This document shows positions 6,843 through 10,817 of a stretch of DNA of 10,817 nt, in pieces. The stretch covers positions 1-10,817 of the forward strand of contig CAJLXE010000038.1 in NCBI GenBank assembly GCA_905210525.1. Direction: 5' to 3'. Every line of letters begins with the position of its first letter. Within the stretch, counting starts at the first letter, position 1. Source of the stretch: an uncultured Clostridia bacterium. Lineage in GTDB: Bacteria; Bacillota; Clostridia; HGM11327. A program made the position numbers and the translations under genes. The notes below the pieces were generated by a model. The model searched no databases. It was not told the origin of the DNA and was given only the letters and a program-made list of their open reading frames with translations.

Positions 6843-7073
6843 ATGAAAAAGTCCAAAAAATTAAGACGTCTTATAAAAGCCGCAAAATCCGGAAAACCGT
6901 ACGCCATGTACCGGCTCGGCATTTGCTTTGAAACAGGACATATGACAGACAAAAATATTAGCAATGCGGTAAAATGGATTTCATCCGCCGCCGATGCCGG
7001 ATATATCCCGGCAAAGGAATGGATAAGCGATTACGTATTCGATGATAATGCGCTCATGCAGTCTGAAAGCTGA
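6843..7073 (+). CDS. Small Sel1-like-repeat protein
   Basis: This 76-aa protein is basic at the N-terminus (MKKSKKLRRLIKAAKSG) and consists of about one and a half Sel1-like (SLR) repeats. AMYRLGICFETGHMTDKN (21-38) and NAVKWISSAADAGYIPAKEW match the pattern A-x3-LG-x2-(Y/F)-E-x-G ... A-x2-W-x3-A(A)-x2-G. Such helix-turn-helix repeats act as protein-binding scaffolds and have no catalysis of their own. There is no signal peptide or membrane segment, so it is probably cytoplasmic. GGGAGG lies 10 nt before the ATG. It is the first gene of the rightward run and ends 10 bp before the next. The larger protein encoded at 7478 also has an SLR segment, so the two may be functionally or evolutionarily linked. 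Confidence 0.8.
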   Translation: MKKSKKLRRLIKAAKSGKPYAMYRLGICFETGHMTDKNISNAVKWISSAADAGYIPAKEWISDYVFDDNALMQSES

Positions 7074-7083
7074 GGATCAGACA

Positions 7084-7458
7084 ATGAATTATCTGCCATA
7101 TGACAAAATACTCGACAAAGTATCGATATACCAAGGTCTTGAACCCAATACTCTTACAGTGCGGCTTGAAGGCAATACAGGAGAGCGTTGTCCGTCGGAA
7201 ATGCACAGATACGACATTTCACTGCCCGTCAGCGTCGGAATTTATACGATAAATTTTACAGCCTACGCACCCAAGCATATGTACAGCCTTGCCGTAAACA
7301 GTATTGATAAAGACAGTATTAACATAGCATTTAACGGAAAAGATTACATAATACACGAAGGACTCAATATTCTTTTTGAAGAAAAAAGCTATCAGGCGTC
7401 CTACGACGGTCCGTGGTTTACCTCAGTGGATCAGATGCAGGTCGTGTGGGTTAAATAA
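7084..7458 (+). CDS. Hypothetical protein, unknown family, likely beta-rich
   Basis: This 124-aa protein is not recognised. Alternating hydrophobic residues (TLTVRLEG, RYDISLPVSVGIYTINFTAY, SINIAFNGKDYIIHEGLNIL) suggest a compact beta-sandwich or barrel. There is no signal peptide, membrane helix or cysteine pair. I start it at 7084 because GAGG (7072-7075), overlapping the stop of the preceding gene, sits 8 nt upstream; the in-frame ATG at 7042 would lie inside that gene without a ribosome site. Tight spacing on both sides (10 bp before, 19 bp after) places it in the Sel1/MORN run. It may be a partner or adaptor of the MORN protein, but nothing in the sequence shows the function. Confidence 0.75.
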   Translation: MNYLPYDKILDKVSIYQGLEPNTLTVRLEGNTGERCPSEMHRYDISLPVSVGIYTINFTAYAPKHMYSLAVNSIDKDSINIAFNGKDYIIHEGLNILFEEKSYQASYDGPWFTSVDQMQVVWVK

Positions 7459-7477
7459 AATTACAGGAGGATACAAT

Positions 7478-9457
7478 ATGGGACTGTTTGAAAAAACAGA
7501 TTACGATGAACTGTACAGAAAACTTTCGTCCGAAAAGATGACTGAAAAAGAACTGAAAAAAGCCAAAAAGCTTTTGGAAAAGCTCAGAAATTCGGATGAC
7601 AGACGAGGCATTCTCTGGACGCCGTTGATAAGCGTTCAATGGAAAAATGCGGATAACGCAATCTATAGATTTTCGTTAGCGGAGTCCAAATTGGGACTGT
7701 GCGAGGACTATGTGCGTATCAGAAGTCTGCCGATTGTATTCAATTTTTTTAAAGAGGAATATGAATGCCGTCCGTATCCGCAAACCGCTGTATTTATCGC
7801 GCGCGCATACGAACACGGCTGGGGAACAGAAAAAAACCACGAAAAAGCAGTTGAAATCATACGTAAACTGGAAAGCTATCCGAGAAACATAACGTTCTCC
7901 TCAAATTCGGACTTAATCAAAAACGCATATAAAGAAATAACGGGGAAAGAATTTCCTGCCAAGCAAAATATCGAACCTCAGATCAGCATAGAACAGGCTC
8001 CCGAACAGATTCCCGATGCCAAAGCAAAATTGCCGCGTTCTGCCGACAAAAATACGGTAACAAAAAGGATCGTATTTGAAAGCGGCAGCACCTACGAGGG
8101 CGAAACGCTTGACGGCAAACAGCACGGCAGAGGCAAATACACATGGGCAAACGGCACCGTCTATGAAGGCGAATGGATTGACGGCAACCGCACCGGAAAA
8201 GGAAAATATACATATAAGTCGGGTGCATTTTACGAGGGTGATTTTGTCGACGGAAAGATGGAGGGCAAAGGCAGATACGCATTGTCAAACGGAGATGTTT
8301 ACGAGGGTGATTTTGTCTCGGATGATTTCAACGGCAGAGGCAAATACACTTGGACAAACGGCAACACCTACGATGGCGAATGGGTTGACAATAAGCGCAC
8401 CGGACACGGTTTATATACAACCTACGGCAAGCGTCCGTCCGACGGCGGAACCTATATGAAATACTCCTATGACGGCGAATGGGTTGACAACAAAGAACAC
8501 GGTCACGGCATATGCGTCGAAGGCGATTTTGCCGCATTGGATCCTATGAACAAAGTGTTTGAGGGCGAATGGGTTAACGGCAAACGTCAGGGACGTTTTG
8601 TATGGTATTTTCTCCACGAGGATGGTGAAAAGGGTAAAAGCTATATTGATTTTTACGAAAACGGCAATACAATCGAAACCTGCATTCCGTACAGCGAAAA
8701 CATAATTACGGTTGAAGACGCCCGTATTGCAAAACAAAACAACCATAAGTCGGCCGCGGTTTCAGAATCCGATGTTGTAAAGCATACGGATATGTCCGAT
8801 ATACCGAGCTGGCAGAACGTGAAATCCGGCAAAGTAAAAGAAGACCGGCAGAATGACAAAGAACGAAGAGAAGAAATCGAAGATCTGGTATATACATACC
8901 TCCATCCGGCGGAATTTGATTGGTATTCCGATATCACGGACAGAAATATTGAAGAATCCTGTCTTTGGCTCAGATATTACATAGAGCAAGCAGAGGAACT
9001 GTTTCTGGATAACAAGCTCTGCAAAAGTGCCGACCGCGTCGGTGAAATACTCGGAGTGACATTCAATGCTGACGCGGAATGGATATACGATGAGAAAAAC
9101 AAGTATTTCAGCGATTTCCTGCACAGTGCGTTCTTCTATCTTGCAAAGCTTGAACCGGATGAAATTCCCGATGTCAACCGCACGGTTGTTGCGGCAGTCA
9201 ATATTGCCTGCTATATGTGGAAAGTATATTCCGTAACCGACGTATTGTGGGCAGCACGATTCCTGTGGATTGAATGGGGAATGCCAAGCGAGGAGTCCTT
9301 CCTCTGGCTGCAAAGAGTGAGTGAAAACGGAGACCCCGGCATTCGCTGCTCCGATTCGATAAGCGAAAAATATTACGGGCTTGATGTTGACCGATACATA
9401 ATGGGTTCGGATTGCAAATTATACGATCCCCGATATCCCAAAGACGATTTATACTGA
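7478..9457 (+). CDS. Sel1-like / MORN-repeat hybrid protein
   Basis: This 659-aa protein appears soluble. AGGAGG at 7465-7470 lies 7 nt before the chosen ATG; upstream in-frame starts fall in the previous gene. Layout: a charged helical N-terminus (1-45); a Sel1-like region with the clear unit AVFIARAYEHGWGTEKNHEKA (104-124); a linker (155-195); seven MORN repeats (about 204-380) at Y/F-(E/D)-G-(E/D)-(W/F) starts 206, 229, 252, 275, 298, 331 and 361; a charged linker (410-465); and an aromatic-rich helical C-terminal domain (465-659) that I cannot assign. It contains WAARFLWIEWGMPSEESFLWLQ, vaguely SLR-like. MORN repeats form elongated beta structures linked to membrane lipid or protein binding, and SLRs bind proteins. 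A scaffold role at the membrane is plausible, given the membrane protein encoded 26 bp downstream. No catalytic motif is visible. Confidence 0.85.
   Translation: MGLFEKTDYDELYRKLSSEKMTEKELKKAKKLLEKLRNSDDRRGILWTPLISVQWKNADNAIYRFSLAESKLGLCEDYVRIRSLPIVFNFFKEEYECRPYPQTAVFIARAYEHGWGTEKNHEKAVEIIRKLESYPRNITFSSNSDLIKNAYKEITGKEFPAKQNIEPQISIEQAPEQIPDAKAKLPRSADKNTVTKRIVFESGSTYEGETLDGKQHGRGKYTWANGTVYEGEWIDGNRTGKGKYTYKSGAFYEGDFVDGKMEGKGRYALSNGDVYEGDFVSDDFNGRGKYTWTNGNTYDGEWVDNKRTGHGLYTTYGKRPSDGGTYMKYSYDGEWVDNKEHGHGICVEGDFAALDPMNKVFEGEWVNGKRQGRFVWYFLHEDGEKGKSYIDFYENGNTIETCIPYSENIITVEDARIAKQNNHKSAAVSESDVVKHTDMSDIPSWQNVKSGKVKEDRQNDKERREEIEDLVYTYLHPAEFDWYSDITDRNIEESCLWLRYYIEQAEELFLDNKLCKSADRVGEILGVTFNADAEWIYDEKNKYFSDFLHSAFFYLAKLEPDEIPDVNRTVVAAVNIACYMWKVYSVTDVLWAARFLWIEWGMPSEESFLWLQRVSENGDPGIRCSDSISEKYYGLDVDRYIMGSDCKLYDPRYPKDDLY
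8093..8611 (+). repeat. Seven in-frame MORN repeats, first five with a 69-bp period
   Basis: The units start at codons for residues 206, 229, 252, 275 and 298 of the MORN protein, exactly 23 codons apart. Two further units start at 331 and 361 after short insertions. DNA copies remain similar: a 15-base ACGGCAGAGGCAAAT occurs at 8124 and again at 8331, 207 bp (three periods) later, and TACGAGGGTGATTTTGTC occurs at 8231 and 8300, one period apart. This indicates tandem duplication within the gene. Confidence 0.85.
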
Positions 9458-9483
9458 AAAACACTGCATAAAGGTATAAAAAT

Positions 9484-10632
9484 ATGTTCAAAAAAATAAT
9501 AACCTTGTCATTCGGCACGGCATTGACTGTTATTCTCATGCTTGCGGCAGGCGGAATTTATATTCTGCCCCAAAATTTACTGCTCGTCTATATGTATGCC
9601 GATTTATGGAACGCCGTCGGCGGCTTATTCAGCTTTATGCTGGTGCCGGGCTTTACGGTAGGATATGCATTGTGTCAGAGCAGAATACTCGGCGCCGTAT
9701 ATTTTACAGGCTTTGTTGCCTTGGGATTTACGGTCGGTATAAATACATGGTGGATTATCACTGCGGTGTTGCTTATCCTTTCGTACATATTCTGCATAAG
9801 AAAGCACGTCGGCAATTACGATGAGCTTAATACATTCGACAGATTTTGTGTGCTTATTCCTGCCTTCGGTGCATTGCGCTTTACGGATATCCGCGGATTC
9901 AGAAAATTTTTCGGCATAATCGCAAAATTTCTTTCCGTTCTTGCAATTATACTGAATTTTGTACTGCTTACGGCGCTCTGGATTATACCTAAGGACAGCG
10001 CCTCGGTATTCGGCAAGATTATATTGCAAATAAAGGATTTCGGGGGTACTCTTTTCGGATTAACGGTTATATTTGTATTTCTTCCGATGTTTTCGGTTTA
10101 CAGCGCAAAATATTCTTTCATAAAACCCGGTCTCGCAAAAATACTTGCGGTTATTTTCGGCGGTTATGACATTATGCGCGGAGCGTTTGTGACATTGCCC
10201 GCTTTGCTCAGCGGCTTAAAGCTTACAACGGACACAACCATGGAGGGAGCAAGCCCTATATTCAATAATATGTTCGGTATTGAAGCGTGTTTTCTTGCAG
10301 CAATGCTTTTCGGCGGAATACTTTGCGTCAAAGCCGCGTTCGGCAAAAAGCTCGGCATGTCAGCGCATTTCTGCCTCACCAAAGACGGCACGGTGTCTCT
10401 TCGCTGTCTGATGATGGCGGCGTTTAATACTGTTCTGGTATTAAGTATAGCACCTGCCGCTATTTTCACCATCTGGCTGGTATTCGTTATCATATTTCTT
10501 TTAATCTCGGCATGGGCAATAAAAAATTTTGCTCCATATTACAGCTACGAAGACCTACGGTCTATGGGCTACTCTGACTACGAAGCAAGAAAATTTATAA
10601 CCTTGGCAAACGGCAAAGTAAGCGTCATATAA
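9484..10632 (+). CDS. Multi-pass membrane protein of unknown function
   Basis: This 382-aa protein is strongly hydrophobic, with about nine or ten predicted membrane segments: near residues 8-28, 43-62, 67-83, 88-105, 146-168, 186-204, 217-240, 266-285 and a long stretch at 308-346 that could hold two. Between 106 and 145 is a hydrophilic loop (KHVGNYDELNTFDRF, then RFTDIRGFRKFF). The last 35 residues are polar and probably cytoplasmic (YSYEDLRSMGYSDYEARKFI). I recognise no transporter or enzyme motif. Its ribosome site is weak (AAAGG about 10 nt before the ATG) compared with its neighbours. It lies 26 bp after the MORN gene and 13 bp before the next gene, so it is probably translated from the same mRNA and may be the membrane anchor of the Sel1/MORN proteins. 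Confidence 0.8.
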   Translation: MFKKIITLSFGTALTVILMLAAGGIYILPQNLLLVYMYADLWNAVGGLFSFMLVPGFTVGYALCQSRILGAVYFTGFVALGFTVGINTWWIITAVLLILSYIFCIRKHVGNYDELNTFDRFCVLIPAFGALRFTDIRGFRKFFGIIAKFLSVLAIILNFVLLTALWIIPKDSASVFGKIILQIKDFGGTLFGLTVIFVFLPMFSVYSAKYSFIKPGLAKILAVIFGGYDIMRGAFVTLPALLSGLKLTTDTTMEGASPIFNNMFGIEACFLAAMLFGGILCVKAAFGKKLGMSAHFCLTKDGTVSLRCLMMAAFNTVLVLSIAPAAIFTIWLVFVIIFLLISAWAIKNFAPYYSYEDLRSMGYSDYEARKFITLANGKVSVI

Positions 10633-10645
10633 ACGGAGGATAAAA

Positions 10646-10817
10646 ATGACAGAAGAAAAACTCAGACGTATAAAAGAGCTTGAAAACGAGCTTTCTTACC
10701 TTATAAAAGATTCAATGACTACCGCACAAAAAATCAAGTGCTTAGCCATTGCACATTGGGAAGCGCAACACTCAGGCTACTGCGACGCCATGGCAAATAA
10801 ACTGATGGGCGGCGAGG
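10646..10817 (+). CDS. Hypothetical protein, N-terminal part (runs off the window)
   Basis: An ATG at 10646 preceded by GGAGG (10635-10639, 6 nt away) opens a frame that stays open for 57 codons to the window edge. The visible N-terminus is charged and helical (MTEEKLRRIKELENELSYLI, probably a short coiled coil), followed by a KCLAIAHWEAQHSGYCDAMA segment. I do not recognise a family. It begins 13 bp after the membrane protein stop and so appears to be the fifth gene of the Sel1/MORN run. Confidence 0.75.
   Translation, partial: MTEEKLRRIKELENELSYLIKDSMTTAQKIKCLAIAHWEAQHSGYCDAMANKLMGGE

Noticed and set aside
8093..8611. Regular 69-bp periodicity as a possible CRISPR array or satellite
   Set aside because: The repeats are in frame, encode MORN motifs and have no unique spacers.

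Overview
The window looks like chromosome of a spore-forming member of the Clostridia. Evidence for this is the sigma-G-like tail at the left edge, strong AGGAGG-type ribosome binding sites, near-consensus sigma-A promoters and moderately AT-rich coding sequence. The closest relatives cannot be fixed from the sequence alone; a gut Oscillospirales or Lachnospirales bacterium would fit.

Left part (1-4570). The last 37 codons of a sporulation sigma factor (best match sigG) read rightward into an almost symmetric hairpin at 144-172. That hairpin also terminates the leftward operon arriving from the other side. The leftward operon is tetR (3879-4493), then ABC half-transporter A (2003-3775), then ABC half-transporter B (245-1999). 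It starts from a perfect consensus promoter (TTGACA, 17 bp, TATAAT) at 4541-4569. Directly downstream, over the transcription start, is a 28-bp palindrome made of two abutting 13-bp palindromes. This is a very plausible TetR-family operator, so the regulator probably represses itself and the exporter. A second, different inverted repeat lies between tetR and the ABC pair.

Middle part (4577-6645). Three more leftward genes follow one extended -10 promoter (6617-6645): a RimJ/RimL-like GNAT acetyltransferase (5938-6519), a DUF5131 (Gp37/Gp68-type, radical-SAM-like) protein (5142-5915), and a second GNAT acetyltransferase (4577-5089). The second GNAT reading frame is cut by an in-frame TAG at codon 139, after which recognisable acetyltransferase C-terminus continues for 31 codons.

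Right part (6748-10817). A divergent near-consensus promoter (6748-6776) drives a tightly packed rightward run of five genes: a tiny Sel1-like-repeat protein, a 124-aa protein of unknown family, a 659-aa hybrid protein with an N-terminal Sel1-like region, seven MORN repeats and an unassigned C-terminal domain, a 382-aa multi-pass membrane protein, and the start of a further small gene running off the window. No member has an enzymatic motif I can recognise. The Sel1 and MORN repeats beside a membrane protein suggest a membrane-associated scaffold. This is the least explained part of the window and the best candidate for an undescribed system.
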